DNA of 52,471 bases from Bifidobacterium breve (GTDB lineage: Bacteria; Actinomycetota; Thermoleophilia; Miltoncostaeales; Miltoncostaeaceae): positions 1 through 52,471 of the forward strand of contig CAMAVU010000005.1 in NCBI GenBank assembly GCA_945861935.1, written 5' to 3'. The notes under the pieces are model-generated. The model saw only the letters and a list, made by a program, of their open reading frames with translations. It was not told the origin of the DNA and did not search any database. The first letter of the stretch is position 1; every line of letters starts with the position of its first letter. The translations under genes were made by a program, and so were the position numbers. Positions 30,660 through 39,929 of the stretch are shown here, piece after piece.

Positions 30660-31193
30660 TTATGCCCTCTTCCCGACCTTGCGACGCACGGCCTCGCCCT
30701 GATAGCGGATGCCCTTGCCCTTGTACGGCTCCGGCGGGCGCACTCGGCGGATGTCCGACGCGACCTGACCGACCTTCTGCTTGTCGATTCCCGACACCAC
30801 GATCTGCGTGGGCTCCGGAACCTCGAACACGATGCCGTCCGGCGGCACGAGCGTGACGGGGTGTGAGAAGCCAACCGCCAACTCGAGGCTCGTGCCCCTG
30901 AGCTGGGCACGATAGCCCACGCCCACCAACTCCAGGCGCCGTTCGAATCCGGTCGTCACACCAGCCACCATGTTGGCCACGAGACTGCGCGACAGGCCGT
31001 GGAGCGCGCGGTGCGGACCCCGGTCGGTCGGGCGCGTCACGACCAGCGCACCGTCCGCCTCGGCCACGCGAATGGGCTCGGCGACAACGTGCTGCAGCTC
31101 GCCCTTCGGCCCCGTGACCAGGACCTTCTGTCCGGTGATGTCAACCGTGACCCCGTCGGGCACCGGGATGGGAGCGCGTCCGATTCTGCTCAT
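30660..31193 (-). CDS. rplF: 50S ribosomal protein L6
   Basis: A 177-residue two-domain protein. [15 protein letters not shown] is the family start, [22 protein letters not shown] lies in the first domain, and the end [20 protein letters not shown] carries the RNA-binding loop. ATG 31193 is clear; upstream codons in frame belong to rpsH sequence. Confidence 0.96.
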   Translation of the reverse strand: MSRIGRAPIPVPDGVTVDITGQKVLVTGPKGELQHVVAEPIRVAEADGALVVTRPTDRGPHRALHGLSRSLVANMVAGVTTGFERRLELVGVGYRAQLRGTSLELAVGFSHPVTLVPPDGIVFEVPEPTQIVVSGIDKQKVGQVASDIRRVRPPEPYKGKGIRYQGEAVRRKVGKRA

Positions 31194-31206
31194 GCTCGCT
31201 CCTCCC

Positions 31207-31602
31207 CTACCAGACCGTGCACAGGACCTCGCCACCGACGCCGCGGCGGCGGGCCTCATGGCCCGTGAGGAGACCCTGGGAGGTCGAGATGATGGAGACG
31301 CCCATGCCACCCAAAACCTTGGGCAGGGAATCCTTGTCGGCATAGACCCGGCGACCCGGCGTCGAGATGCGACGGATACCGGTGATGACCCGGCGGCGGT
31401 TCCCGTCGTACTTGAGCCGTACGGAGAGCGTCGAGTGCGGCCCGTCGGTCACGGTCTCGGAGCCCACGATGTAGCCCTGCTCCTCGAGGACGCGGGCGAT
31501 GTCGGACTTGAGCCGGCTGCCGGGCATGTCAACGGTGTCGTGCAGCGCCATATTGGCGTTGCGGATACGGGTGAGCATGTCGGCGATGGGATCGGTGAGC
31601 AT
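31207..31602 (-). CDS. rpsH: 30S ribosomal protein S8
   Basis: A 131-residue S8. [26 protein letters not shown] is the N-terminal signature; the C-terminal half has [20 protein letters not shown] and [15 protein letters not shown], with the conserved STSxG. In many bacteria S8 represses the spc operon. Confidence 0.96.
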   Translation of the reverse strand: MLTDPIADMLTRIRNANMALHDTVDMPGSRLKSDIARVLEEQGYIVGSETVTDGPHSTLSVRLKYDGNRRRVITGIRRISTPGRRVYADKDSLPKVLGGMGVSIISTSQGLLTGHEARRRGVGGEVLCTVW

Positions 31603-31606
31603 CGGG

Positions 31607-31792
31607 CTACCAGCTCGCCTTCGTCATGCCGGGGATGTGGCCGGCGTGGGCCTCGTCACGCAGGCAGATACGGCACAGGCCGAACCTGCGGAACACCGCG
31701 CGCGAGCGACCGCACCGGTGGCACCGGGAGTACGCCTGCGTGGGGTACTTGGTAGGCCGGGAGGCCTTCGCCTTAAGGGACGTCTTTGCCAC
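31607..31792 (-). CDS. rpsN: 30S ribosomal protein S14 type Z
   Basis: A 61-residue zinc-binding S14 with both CxxC pairs: SRCHRCGR and [11 protein letters not shown]. This short C+ form, rather than the 101-residue form, is normal for the spc operon of many Gram-positives and actinobacteria. Confidence 0.96.
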   Translation of the reverse strand: MAKTSLKAKASRPTKYPTQAYSRCHRCGRSRAVFRRFGLCRICLRDEAHAGHIPGMTKASW

Positions 31793-31810
31793 TGGCTCGC
31801 GAACCTTCCT

Positions 31811-32452
31811 CTATCGCCTGCGGCCACGGCCGCTGTACTTGCGCATCTTCTTGCGACGCCGGGCGGCCCGCTCCTCGGCGCTGTAGCCCTCCTCGCGGAA
31901 GGGCATCCCGAGAGCCTTGAGCAACGCGCGGCCCTCCTCGTCGGTGTTCGCCGACGTGGTGATCGTGACGTTCAGGCCACGGATCGTGTCGATCTTGTCG
32001 TAGTCGATCTCAGGGAAGATGATCTGCTCGCGCAGCCCGAGGTTGTAGTTGCCGCGGCCGTCGAAACCGTCGGGGTTGATGCCGCGGAAGTCACGGATGC
32101 GCGGCAGCGCGATGGTGTTCAGGCGGTCCAGGAACTCCCACATACGCACGCCGCGGAGAGTGACCTTGGCGCCGATCGGCATTCCCTCACGCAACTTGAA
32201 CTGGGCGATGGACTTACGGGCCCGCGTGATGGCCGGGCGCTGGCCCGCGATGATGGACAGCTGCTCCACCGCCTCATCGAGCGTCTTCGAATTCTGCTTG
32301 GCCTCGCCCACGCCCATGTTGAGGGTGATCTTCTCGATGCGCGGGTGCTGCATTGAGGACGCGTAGCCGAACTGCTCCTGCAGCCCCGGGCGCACCTCGG
32401 ACTCGTAGCGCACCTTGAGGCGCGCGGGCGGGATGACGGTATCGGTGCTCAA
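31811..32452 (-). CDS. rplE: 50S ribosomal protein L5 with basic C-terminal tail
   Basis: A 213-residue 5S rRNA-binding protein. Family blocks are [36 protein letters not shown] and [21 protein letters not shown]. Canonical L5 ends near the LLKALGMPF helix; here about 25 more residues follow, strongly basic ([20 protein letters not shown]). The start TTG 32452 overlaps the rplX stop (TTGA). Confidence 0.95.
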   Translation of the reverse strand: MSTDTVIPPARLKVRYESEVRPGLQEQFGYASSMQHPRIEKITLNMGVGEAKQNSKTLDEAVEQLSIIAGQRPAITRARKSIAQFKLREGMPIGAKVTLRGVRMWEFLDRLNTIALPRIRDFRGINPDGFDGRGNYNLGLREQIIFPEIDYDKIDTIRGLNVTITTSANTDEEGRALLKALGMPFREEGYSAEERAARRRKKMRKYSGRGRRR

Positions 32453-32766
32453 TCCAGGGCCTTCCCGGTACGCGCCGACACGCGGATGCGCGCGCCGTCC
32501 TTCTCCTCGATCCGCACCCGGCACGGCTTCTTGTCCGACGGGTCAATCGGCATGACGTTGGAGAGGTGCATGGTGGCGGGCTTCTCGATGATGCCGCCCG
32601 GGTCGTCCGGCGGACGTGCCTTGGTGTGGCGCTTCACCATGTTCAGGCCCTCCACGAGCACGCGCTGATCGGCCGGGGTGACCTCGAGCACCGTGCCGGT
32701 GCGGCCCTTGTCCTTGCCCGCGATGCACATGACCTGATCGCCCTTCCTCACACGGGCCGGCATCAC
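32449..32766 (-). CDS. rplX: 50S ribosomal protein L24
   Basis: A 105-residue assembly-initiating protein. The KOW motif is [21 protein letters not shown] near the N-terminus, followed by [12 protein letters not shown]. Its start overlaps the rplN stop by four bases. Confidence 0.96.
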   Translation of the reverse strand: MMPARVRKGDQVMCIAGKDKGRTGTVLEVTPADQRVLVEGLNMVKRHTKARPPDDPGGIIEKPATMHLSNVMPIDPSDKKPCRVRIEEKDGARIRVSARTGKALD

Positions 32767-33131
32767 AGCACCTCCGGTGCAAGGGAAACGATCTTCATGA
32801 ACTGCTTCTCGCGCAACTCGCGGGCCACCGGTCCGAAGATGCGGGTGCCACGCGGGTTCTTGGCATTGTCGATGAGGACGGCAGCGTTCTCATCGAACGC
32901 GATGAAGGTACCGTCATCACGCGGATGCGCCTTCTTCGTGCGCACCACAACGGCTTTCACCACGTCGCCCTTCTTGACCGCGCCGTTCGGCGTGGCCTGC
33001 TTGACGGTGGCGACGATGGTGTCGCCCACATAGGCGTACCGGCGACGGCTTCCACCGAGGACGCGGATGCACAGGATCTCCCGGGCACCGGTGTTGTCCG
33101 CAACGCGGAGGCGTGATTCGTTCTGGATCAT
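32763..33131 (-). CDS. rplN: 50S ribosomal protein L14
   Basis: A 122-residue L14 of standard length: [32 protein letters not shown], and [20 protein letters not shown] followed by GPVARELRE. It lies at the subunit interface. Confidence 0.97.
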   Translation of the reverse strand: MIQNESRLRVADNTGAREILCIRVLGGSRRRYAYVGDTIVATVKQATPNGAVKKGDVVKAVVVRTKKAHPRDDGTFIAFDENAAVLIDNAKNPRGTRIFGPVARELREKQFMKIVSLAPEVL

Positions 33132-33140
33132 CGGGCGCTC

Positions 33141-33413
33141 CTAACGGGCCTTCTCGACAATCTCGACCAGACGCCACCGCTTCTGCTTCGAGAGGGGGCG
33201 GCACTCCACCACGCGCACTACATCGCCAACCCCGGCTTCATTGCTCTCGTCGTGCGCGTGCAGGTTCGACGACGCACGGACGATCTTGCCGTACCTCGGG
33301 TGGCGGTGGGACGTGTCCACCCGCACGGTGATGGTGCGATCACGGGCGTCACTCGTGACGATGCCCTGACGCGTCTTGCGCCGGGCCACACTCTCCTGGG
33401 GCGTCTCAGCCAT
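33141..33413 (-). CDS. rpsQ: 30S ribosomal protein S17
   Basis: A 90-residue S17 with an OB fold: RKTRQGIVTSDARDRTITV, then HPRYGKIVRASSNLHAHDE and the conserved GDVVRVVECRPLSKQKRW. ATG 33413 overlaps the rpmC end by eight bases (ATGGCTGA). Confidence 0.96.
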   Translation of the reverse strand: MAETPQESVARRKTRQGIVTSDARDRTITVRVDTSHRHPRYGKIVRASSNLHAHDESNEAGVGDVVRVVECRPLSKQKRWRLVEIVEKAR

Positions 33414-33627
33414 TTGCGGCCTCCTCGGCGACGATCTCGCGCTCACGCGCAATCGTCAGGATCTGGGCGATCTGGCGCTTACGGATGCCGATCTCGGTGG
33501 TGCGCTCGAGCGCGCCGGTCGGCAACTGGAAACGCAGGTTGAACAGTGCCTGGCGGGACTCCTCGAGCCTGAGCGCGAGCGCGTCCCCGGACAGTTCGCG
33601 CAGTTCACTGGCCTTCTGTGTGGGCAT
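33406..33627 (-). CDS. rpmC: 50S ribosomal protein L29
   Basis: A 73-residue two-helix protein: SELRELSGDALALRLEESRQ, then ALFNLRFQLPTGALE and IRKRQIAQILTIARE. It sits 3 bases after rplP. Confidence 0.96.
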   Translation of the reverse strand: MPTQKASELRELSGDALALRLEESRQALFNLRFQLPTGALERTTEIGIRKRQIAQILTIAREREIVAEEAANG

Positions 33628-33630
33628 GGG

Positions 33631-34044
33631 CTAGGCGTCCTCGCGCATCACGAACCGGCACTTGATCGGCAACTTCATCGCAGCAAGGCGCATGGCCTCG
33701 CGCGCGTTCTCCTCGGGCACCCCGGAGAGCTCGAACATCACCATTCCGGGCTTGACCACGGCCACCCATGACTCGGGCGAACCCTTCCCCGACCCCATGC
33801 GGGTCTCGGCCGGCTTCTTCGTGACCGGCATGTGCGGGAACATGTTGATCCACACCTTGCCCTGGCGCTTGATGGAGCGGGTCATCGCCACGCGGGCGCT
33901 CTCGATCTGCCGGTTGGTGATCCAGGCGTTCTCGAGTGCCTTCAGGCCGTACTGCCCGAAGTGGACCTCCTGATGGCCCTTGGTCAGACCCTGACGACGG
34001 CCGCGGTGCGACTTGCGGAACTTGGTGCGCTTCGGCATCAGCAT
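33631..34044 (-). CDS. rplP: 50S ribosomal protein L16
   Basis: A 137-residue L16 near the A-site t[19 protein letters not shown] is the usual start (ATG 34044), then [39 protein letters not shown] and the C-terminal [13 protein letters not shown] longer upstream frame lies antisense-like within rpsC and is not used. Confidence 0.97.
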   Translation of the reverse strand: MLMPKRTKFRKSHRGRRQGLTKGHQEVHFGQYGLKALENAWITNRQIESARVAMTRSIKRQGKVWINMFPHMPVTKKPAETRMGSGKGSPESWVAVVKPGMVMFELSGVPEENAREAMRLAAMKLPIKCRFVMREDA

Positions 34045-34048
34045 GGCG

Positions 34049-34837
34049 TTACCTCGCCCCCGGACCATGCGAACCGCCGCGGCCACCCCGGCCACCGCCG
34101 CCGCCGCCTTCACGACCACCACCACCGCCGCCGCCGCCTTCACGACGCGGGCGGCGGGGAGGCTGCTGTGCGTCGAGCTCGTTGATGCGGCCACGGGAGT
34201 CCACGACGCCCTCGGGCATGACTTCGCCCTTGTTGATCCACACCTTCACGCCGATGCGGCCGAACGTGGTCTTTGCCTCGGCGAAGCCGTAGTCAATGTC
34301 CGCGCGAAGAGTGTGCAGCGGGACGCGGCCGTCGGAGTAGTGCTCCGACCGTGACATCTCGGACCCGCCGAGGCGGCCGCCGCACTGGACCTTGACACCC
34401 TGGGCGCCGGAGCGCATGGCCGAGGTGAGCGCACGCTTCATGGCGCGACGGAACGAGACGCGGTTCTCGAGTTGCTCCGCGATGGACTGGGCCACCAGCG
34501 TCGCGTCGAGTTCGGGTCGCTTGATCTCGTTGATGTTGATCTGGATCTGCTTGCCGGTGATCTCGTGCAGGTCACGGCGGAGCGCGTCAACCTCGGCGCC
34601 GCTCTTACCGATGACGATGCCCGGGCGGGCCGTGAAGATGTCCACGGTCAGCTTGGTCGCGTCCTTGCGGATCTTGATGTCCGACAGGCCGGCGTGGCTC
34701 AACTTGCGCGTGATGTGACCACGTACCGCGCGGTCCTCGTCGAGGTATGCCGCGTAGTCACGCTCGGTGAACCAGTTGCTCTTCCATCCCTGGAGGATGC
34801 CGATGCGGAATCCGGTGGGGTTGACCTTCTGTCCCAT
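34049..34837 (-). CDS. rpsC: 30S ribosomal protein S3 with glycine-rich C-terminal repeats
   Basis: A 262-residue S3. [20 protein letters not shown] is the family start, the KH domain has [18 protein letters not shown], and the second domain [20 protein letters not shown] and [16 protein letters not shown]. From about residue 230 the tail turns into Arg/Gly repeats, with two units of REGGGGGG. These are encoded by a perfect 25-base direct repeat. The core is normal; the RGG-like tail is unusual in length and composition. ATG 34837 overlaps the rplV stop by one base. Confidence 0.96.
   Translation of the reverse strand: MGQKVNPTGFRIGILQGWKSNWFTERDYAAYLDEDRAVRGHITRKLSHAGLSDIKIRKDATKLTVDIFTARPGIVIGKSGAEVDALRRDLHEITGKQIQININEIKRPELDATLVAQSIAEQLENRVSFRRAMKRALTSAMRSGAQGVKVQCGGRLGGSEMSRSEHYSDGRVPLHTLRADIDYGFAEAKTTFGRIGVKVWINKGEVMPEGVVDSRGRINELDAQQPPRRPRREGGGGGGGGREGGGGGGRGGRGGSHGPGAR
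34092..34146 (-). repeat. 25-base direct repeat in the rpsC 3' end
   Basis: Two identical 25-base copies, 34092-34116 and 34122-34146, with a 30-base period. They encode the repeated Arg-Glu-Gly-tract at the S3 C-terminus. The period is a multiple of three, so copy-number change would keep the frame. Confidence 0.85.
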
Positions 34838-35304
34838 CAGGCAGGTCCCTCCGCCCCGGAGCCCGGAAGGCCGAGGCCGATCGTGATGTGGCAGGTGCGC
34901 TTGTTGATGCGGCTGGACCGGCCCTGGGCACGCGGACGGAAGCGCCGCATGGTGGGGCCCTCGTCCACGGTGGCGCGGACGATGTGCAGGTCGCGCACCT
35001 CGAGGCCCGCGTTGTGATCCGCGTTGGCCATGGCCGACTCCAGCACCTTTCGGATGGGCTCGGACACGTCGCGGGTGGAGAACGCGAGGATGGCCTGGGC
35101 CTCGGGAACCGCCTTGCCGCGGATGAGGTCCGCCACGAGGCGGGCCTTCCGCGCCGACACGCGCACGTACTTGGCCGTGGCCTCCGGGCGTGCAGGCGCG
35201 CGATGCCTCAGGCGGTCGGAGCGGGCGGGCGCAGTGGCGGTGGCCTCGGCGTCCGTCCCGGTCTCGTCAGTGGCCTCCGTGGCCTCGATGGTCTCGGTGC
35301 TCAC
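34837..35304 (-). CDS. rplV: 50S ribosomal protein L22 with N-terminal extension
   Basis: A 155-residue L22. The canonical fold starts near residue 43: [21 protein letters not shown], then [14 protein letters not shown] and [20 protein letters not shown], the tunnel-lining hairpin. It is preceded by about 40 extra residues, rich in Glu/Thr/Ala and then Arg/Pro. The frame and spacing to rpsS (1 base) give no alternative shorter start that I favour. Confidence 0.94.
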   Translation of the reverse strand: MSTETIEATEATDETGTDAEATATAPARSDRLRHRAPARPEATAKYVRVSARKARLVADLIRGKAVPEAQAILAFSTRDVSEPIRKVLESAMANADHNAGLEVRDLHIVRATVDEGPTMRRFRPRAQGRSSRINKRTCHITIGLGLPGSGAEGPA

Positions 35305-35305
35305 G

Positions 35306-35584
35306 TCAGCGCCTCGAGGTCTGCCGGTCGTCGCCGTGCCCGCGGTAGGTGCGCGTGGGGGCGAACTCGCCCAGCTTGTGGCCGACCATGCTCTCCGAGA
35401 TGAACACGGGCACGTGCTTACGTCCGTCGTGCACGGCGATGGTGTGCCCCACCATCTCGGGGAAGATCGTTGAGGCGCGCGACCACGTACGCAGCATGCG
35501 CTTCTCGCTCGCGACGTTCATCGCGTCGATCCTCTTCATCAGCGTGGGGTCGACGAACGGCCCCTTTTTCAGGCTTCGGCTCAT
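35306..35584 (-). CDS. rpsS: 30S ribosomal protein S19
   Basis: A 92-residue S19: [40 protein letters not shown] and [22 protein letters not shown] 35584 overlaps the rplB stop by four bases. Confidence 0.97.
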   Translation of the reverse strand: MSRSLKKGPFVDPTLMKRIDAMNVASEKRMLRTWSRASTIFPEMVGHTIAVHDGRKHVPVFISESMVGHKLGEFAPTRTYRGHGDDRQTSRR

Positions 35585-36429
35585 CGGCCTTCCGTGTGCT
35601 TGCCGCGCTTGCGTCCGCGGACGATCATCTTCTGGCTGGCCTTCTTCGGATCACGCGTGCGGTGACCGTTGGTCGGCTGGCCCCAAGGGGTCACCGGATG
35701 GCGACCGGAGTTGCTCTTGCCCTCGCCACCACCGTGCGGGTGGTCAACCGGGTTCATCGCGGAACCGCGGACAGTCGGGCGGACGCCCCGCCAGCGACTG
35801 CGACCGGCCTTGCCGCCCACCTCGTTGGCGTGGGACGGATTGCCGAGTTGCCCGACGGTGGCCCGGCAGTTCGCGTGCACCATGCGCATCTCGGAGCTGG
35901 GGAGACGCAGGGTGGCGTAGTCGCCCTCCTTCGCCATCAACTGGGCGCCCGTGCCCGCCGACCGGCACAGCTGACCGCCGCGCCCGATCTGCAGCTCGAT
36001 GTTGTGCACGATTGTGCCGGTGGGGATGTCCCGCAGCGCCAGGGCGTTGCCGGGGCGGATGTCGGCGCCGGGGCCGCTGGTCACGGTGTCGCCCACCTCC
36101 AGACGCAGCGGCGCCAGGATGTAGCGCTTCTCGCCGTCGGCGTAGTGCAGCAACGCGATGCGGGCCGTGCGGTTGGGGTCGTACTCGATGCTGGCAACGC
36201 GCGCGGGCACGCCGTCCTTCATGCGCTTGAAGTCGATCACCCGGTAGCGGCGCTTGTGACCGCCGCCCTTGTGGCGCGTGGTGATACGCCCGTTGTTGTT
36301 ACGCCCGCCCGTCTTGTGCAGGGGCTCGAGAAGCGTCTTCTCGGGCGTGGTCTTCGTGACCTCGACGAAGTCGGAACTCGCGACGAATCGGCGGCCCGGC
36401 GAGGTGGGCTTGTGCTTACGGATTCCCAT
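35581..36429 (-). CDS. rplB: 50S ribosomal protein L2
   Basis: A 282-residue L2 near the peptidyl transferase centre. [20 protein letters not shown] and [21 protein letters not shown] lie in the OB-fold half. The C-terminal [16 protein letters not shown] carries the conserved histidine. It follows rplW with a one-base overlap. Confidence 0.97.
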   Translation of the reverse strand: MGIRKHKPTSPGRRFVASSDFVEVTKTTPEKTLLEPLHKTGGRNNNGRITTRHKGGGHKRRYRVIDFKRMKDGVPARVASIEYDPNRTARIALLHYADGEKRYILAPLRLEVGDTVTSGPGADIRPGNALALRDIPTGTIVHNIELQIGRGGQLCRSAGTGAQLMAKEGDYATLRLPSSEMRMVHANCRATVGQLGNPSHANEVGGKAGRSRWRGVRPTVRGSAMNPVDHPHGGGEGKSNSGRHPVTPWGQPTNGHRTRDPKKASQKMIVRGRKRGKHTEGR

Positions 36430-36740
36430 CAGGCACCCTCGAAGATGTCGATGGAGTCGCCGGGCTGCAGCTCGACGATGGCCTTCTTCCAGCCGGGGCG
36501 GGTGCCCATGCTGCGCCCGCGCCGCTTGGGCTTGGGCTGCACCTTGACGATGCGGACGTCCGTGACGGTCACGTTGAAGAGCTCCTCGACGGCCTGGCGG
36601 ATCTCGATCTTGTGCGCGTCATCCAGCACCCGGAACGAGTACTGGTTGTGCGCATGCACCAGCCGGTAGCTCTTCTCCGATACGACGGGGCTGACAATCG
36701 CGCGGCGGACATCCCCGCGCAGGTGGCTGCTGGTGCTCAC
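36429..36740 (-). CDS. rplW: 50S ribosomal protein L23
   Basis: A 103-residue L23 at the exit tunnel. [20 protein letters not shown] and the [20 protein letters not shown]-like loop (here [16 protein letters not shown]) are typical. The start overlaps the rplD stop by four bases. Confidence 0.96.
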   Translation of the reverse strand: MSTSSHLRGDVRRAIVSPVVSEKSYRLVHAHNQYSFRVLDDAHKIEIRQAVEELFNVTVTDVRIVKVQPKPKRRGRSMGTRPGWKKAIVELQPGDSIDIFEGA

Positions 36741-37390
36741 TCGGCATCCTCCCCGGCCACCGCGGCAGCGGCACCGTTCCAGCGGTCCCAGACCTCGTGC
36801 TCCACCAGCACGGATCGGCCGGCCATGAGGTCGACGGTTTCGGTGTCACGGGCCTCAAGCACGCGGATGCCGCGCAGGTTGCGGAACGACAGCGCCACGG
36901 GCGACGAGTACTCACTGACCACCACGAGCAGCGGGCGGGCTGCCAGCGCATCGGGCGCCTTGGAGAGGTACTCGGCAGCGGTCCGCGTGGACGGCTCGTC
37001 CCAGCCCGTGGGCTTCATCACGGCGATGGTGCCGCGCTCCACATGGGCACGAAGGGCCGAGCGGAACGCCTGCCGGAGCGCCTTGCGGTTGACCTTGCCA
37101 CCGTAACTGCGCGGGTGCGGACCGAACACGACACCACCACCGGTCCAGATCGGCGAGCGGTTGGAACCCGCGCGGGCCCGGCCCGTGCCCTTCTGGCGCC
37201 AGGGCTTCGCGCCACCGCCGCTCACGTTGCTGCGGGTCTTGGTGCTGTGCGTGCCTGCGCGGCGCCATGCCATCTCGGCCGTCACGGCCTCGTGGATGAG
37301 ATGGGGCTTGATGGCCTGGGCCTCGAGATCGGCGCCCATGGCGGCCGTACCCGACGCCTTCCCGGTCTTGGAGAGCAGGTGCGCCGCCAT
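36737..37390 (-). CDS. rplD: 50S ribosomal protein L4
   Basis: A 217-residue L4. The long RNA-binding loop reads RAGTHSTKTRSNVSGGGAKP, then WRQKGTGRARAGSNRSPIWT and GVVFGPHPRSYGGKVNRK. In E. coli L4 regulates the S10 operon; no leader hairpin for this is assessed here. The start overlaps the rplC stop by one base. Confidence 0.96.
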   Translation of the reverse strand: MAAHLLSKTGKASGTAAMGADLEAQAIKPHLIHEAVTAEMAWRRAGTHSTKTRSNVSGGGAKPWRQKGTGRARAGSNRSPIWTGGGVVFGPHPRSYGGKVNRKALRQAFRSALRAHVERGTIAVMKPTGWDEPSTRTAAEYLSKAPDALAARPLLVVVSEYSSPVALSFRNLRGIRVLEARDTETVDLMAGRSVLVEHEVWDRWNGAAAAVAGEDAE

Positions 37391-38013
37391 CAGTCGGGCC
37401 TCACGAACACGATCGAGCCCACGGAGCCGGGAACGGCGCCTTTCACCAGCAGCAGGTTGCGGCCGGGGTCGCAGTCGACCACCTGCAACCCGCGCTGGGT
37501 GACCTGGCGGGCACCCATGTGCCCCGCCATGCGAATGCCCTTGAAGACGCGGGCGGGATAGGCCGCCGCGCCGATGGAGCCGGGCTGGCGGATGTTGTGC
37601 GAGCCGTGGCTCTTGGGTCCGCGCTTGAAGTTGTGGCGCTTGATGGTGCCGGCGTAGCCCTTGCCCTTCGAGGTGCCGGTGACCTTCACATACGAGCCCG
37701 GGATGAACGAGTCCACCGTGATCATCTGCCCCTCGGCGACCTCCCCGGCCCCGAGATCGTCGGCAGAGAACTCGTGGAGGTGGCGCATCAGCGGGACGCC
37801 GGCCTTGTTCAGGTGGCCCTGCTCGGGCTTGTTCACGTGCTTGGGCTTGGCCGCACCGAAGCCGAGTTGGACAGCCGAATAGCCGTCGCGCTCAGCGGTC
37901 TTCACCTGCACGACCGGGCAGGGGCCCGCCTCGATAACGGTCAGCGACACGCGCTGGCCGTCCTCGGCGAAGATCTGGGTCATACCGACCTTGCGTCCGA
38001 TGATCGCGGCCAT
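37390..38013 (-). CDS. rplC: 50S ribosomal protein L3
   Basis: A 207-residue L3: IIGRKVGMTQIFAEDGQRVS at the start, GTSKGKGYAGTIKRHNFKRG in the central extension that reaches the peptidyl transferase centre, and RMAGHMGARQVTQRGLQVVD. ATG 38013 lies 2 bases after rpsJ. Confidence 0.97.
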   Translation of the reverse strand: MAAIIGRKVGMTQIFAEDGQRVSLTVIEAGPCPVVQVKTAERDGYSAVQLGFGAAKPKHVNKPEQGHLNKAGVPLMRHLHEFSADDLGAGEVAEGQMITVDSFIPGSYVKVTGTSKGKGYAGTIKRHNFKRGPKSHGSHNIRQPGSIGAAAYPARVFKGIRMAGHMGARQVTQRGLQVVDCDPGRNLLLVKGAVPGSVGSIVFVRPD

Positions 38014-38015
38014 CG

Positions 38016-38327
38016 TCAGACCTTGATCTCGATGTCGACACCCGCGGGAAGGTCGAGCCGCATAAGGGAGTCGACCGTCTTGGGCGTGGGCGAGAAGATG
38101 TCGATGAGGCGCTTGTGCGTGCGCACCTCGAAGTGCTCGCGCGAGTCCTTGTCCTTGAACGGACCCTTGATCACGCAGTAACGGTGGCACTCGGTCGGAA
38201 GGGGAACGGGCCCGGAGATGGTCGCACCACTCCGCTGGGCCGTCTCCACGATGGAGGCCGCGCTCTTGTCGATCAGCTCGTGGTCATAGGCCTTGAGCCT
38301 GATTCGGATTTTGTTCTGCGTAATCAA
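38016..38327 (-). CDS. rpsJ: 30S ribosomal protein S10
   Basis: A 103-residue S10 with start TTG 38327. [37 protein letters not shown] and [18 protein letters not shown] are conserved. First gene of the S10 operon; 90 bases separate it from tuf, including a strong hairpin. Confidence 0.97.
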   Translation of the reverse strand: MITQNKIRIRLKAYDHELIDKSAASIVETAQRSGATISGPVPLPTECHRYCVIKGPFKDKDSREHFEVRTHKRLIDIFSPTPKTVDSLMRLDLPAGVDIEIKV

Positions 38328-38370
38328 GGTTCAGTCGTCTCGTTCGTCTCGTACTACCCGGGGAAAGCGA

Positions 38371-38402
38371 GGGCCCCGTCCCCCTCCGGGGTGACGGGGC
38401 CC
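38371..38402 (-). terminator. Hairpin after tuf
   Basis: GGGCCCCGTC pairs with GACGGGGCCC, extended by CCCC/GGGG with one bulged base and a four-base loop. It lies 16 bases after the tuf stop. The downstream minus-strand sequence (TCGCTTTCC) is only weakly T-rich, so termination may be partial and let transcription continue into rpsJ. Confidence 0.5.
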
Positions 38403-38417
38403 GTCCGTCATGTGCCG

Positions 38418-39605
38418 CTACTCCAGGATCTGCTCCACGACACCGGCGCCGACGGTGCGTCCACCCTCGCGGATGGCGAAGCGCAGGCCGTCCTCCATGG
38501 CGATCGGCACGATCAGCTCGACCTCCAGCACCGCGTTGTCGCCCGGCATGATCATCTCCGTGCCGTCGAGCAACTGGATGACGCCGGTGACGTCGGTGGT
38601 GCGGAAGTAGAACTGGGGCCGGTAGCCATTGATAAACGGCGTGTGGCGACCGCCCTCCTCCTTGGAGAGCACGTACACCTGCGCCTTGAACTTGGTGTGC
38701 GGGGTGATGCTGCCGGGAGCGGCGAGCACCTGACCGCGCTGGATGTCCTCGCGCTTCACGCCGCGCAGCAGGGCACCGATGTTGTCGCCGGCCTGACCGC
38801 GGTCGAGCAGCTTGCGGAACATCTCGACGCCCGTGACGACGCTCTTCTCGACGTGCGGCTGCATGCCGACAATTGCGATCTCGTCGCCGACGTTGACGAC
38901 GCCGCGCTCCACGCGACCAGTGGCCACGGTGCCGCGACCGGTGATGGTAAAGACGTCCTCGACCGGCATCAGGAAGGGCTTGTCCACGTCGCGCTCGGGG
39001 AGCGGTACGTAGTCATCCACGGCCTGCATGAGCGCCAGAACCTGCTCCTGAGCATCGGCGTCGCCGTTCAGGGCGTTCAGCGCCGACACCTGGACCACCG
39101 GGAGGTCGTCACCCGGGAAGTCGTACATCGACAGGAGCTCACGGACCTCGAGCTCGACGAGCTCAAGCAGCTCCTCGTCGTCCACCATGTCGGCCTTGTT
39201 CAGGGCCACCACGATGTACGGCACGCCCACCTGACGGGCAAGCAGGATGTGCTCGCGGGTCTGCGGCATGGGGCCATCAGCGGCCGAGACCACGAGGATC
39301 GCGCCGTCCATCTGCGCGGCACCCGTGATCATGTTCTTGATGTAGTCCGCGTGCCCAGGGCAGTCAACGTGGGCGTAGTGGCGGGCCCCCGTCGAATACT
39401 CGACGTGCGAGGTGGCGATGGTGATGCCGCGCTCACGCTCCTCGGGGGCGTTGTCGATCTCATCGAAGCTGCGCACCTCGCCGCCGTACTTCTGGCTGAG
39501 CGTCTGGGTGATGGCAGCAGTGAGCGTCGTCTTGCCGTGGTCAACGTGGCCAATGGTGCCCACGTTCACGTGGGGCTTCGAACGGTCGAACTTCTCCTTC
39601 GCCAT
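38418..39605 (-). CDS. tuf: Translation elongation factor Tu
   Basis: A 395-residue EF-Tu GTPase delivering aminoacyl-tRNA. G1 is [15 protein letters not shown]3 [12 protein letters not shown]4 [10 protein letters not shown]; domains 2 and 3 follow with [12 protein letters not shown] and the C-terminal [19 protein letters not shown] 39605 has a GAGGAG site upstream. It normally follows fusA; here about 6 kb of other genes intervene, and it has its own promoter. Confidence 0.98.
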   Translation of the reverse strand: MAKEKFDRSKPHVNVGTIGHVDHGKTTLTAAITQTLSQKYGGEVRSFDEIDNAPEERERGITIATSHVEYSTGARHYAHVDCPGHADYIKNMITGAAQMDGAILVVSAADGPMPQTREHILLARQVGVPYIVVALNKADMVDDEELLELVELEVRELLSMYDFPGDDLPVVQVSALNALNGDADAQEQVLALMQAVDDYVPLPERDVDKPFLMPVEDVFTITGRGTVATGRVERGVVNVGDEIAIVGMQPHVEKSVVTGVEMFRKLLDRGQAGDNIGALLRGVKREDIQRGQVLAAPGSITPHTKFKAQVYVLSKEEGGRHTPFINGYRPQFYFRTTDVTGVIQLLDGTEMIMPGDNAVLEVELIVPIAMEDGLRFAIREGGRTVGAGVVEQILE

Positions 39606-39746
39606 CACACGCTCCTCATGCGCGTCCGAGCGGATGTACGACCATCAGGGTCGCAACCCGCCACGTGCTTCCGAATCGGCCCCTAAATGAGACGCGCAGC
39701 TCTGACGGCCGCGCGTAGAGAGGACCTTGCTCCTGCGAGCCGGGGG

Positions 39747-39774
39747 AACATAGCACGCGAGCGGCGGCTCGCAA
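39747..39774 (-). promoter_or_regulatory. Promoter of tuf
   Basis: On the minus strand TTGCGA and TATGTT are separated by 16 bases, a good housekeeping-type promoter. The predicted transcript would have a leader of about 130 bases before tuf. It explains tuf expression despite separation from fusA. Confidence 0.5.
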
Positions 39775-39917
39775 GCGCCACCCCGGTGAACGGTCGCAGA
39801 GAGCATCAGGGGGCGGCCTCGGACCCCATCGGGTGCCGTGTGCACCGGCCTGCGGGGCCCGGGGCGAGGCATGCCGGAGTGCCGTCACGGGGGGCGACGT
39901 CGGTGGGCGGCGGCGCA

Positions 39918-39923
39918 TAGGAT
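39918..39923 (+). promoter_or_regulatory. -10 hexamer of the FAD/Fe-S oxidoreductase gene
   Basis: TAGGAT ends 6 bases before GTG 39930, the leaderless-type spacing seen elsewhere in the window. Confidence 0.45.
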
Positions 39924-39929
39924 CGGGGA

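Noticed and set aside
34092-34146. CRISPR or short tandem array
   Set aside because: Only two copies, inside a coding frame and with a period divisible by three; no spacers.
33631-34194. Upstream-extended L16 with Ala/Val-rich N-terminus
   Set aside because: The extension is the out-of-frame reading of the S3 glycine repeats; MLMPKRTKF is the family start.
38115-39686. Long plus-strand open frame across tuf
   Set aside because: It is the antisense shadow of EF-Tu caused by GC-rich codon use and has no family features.
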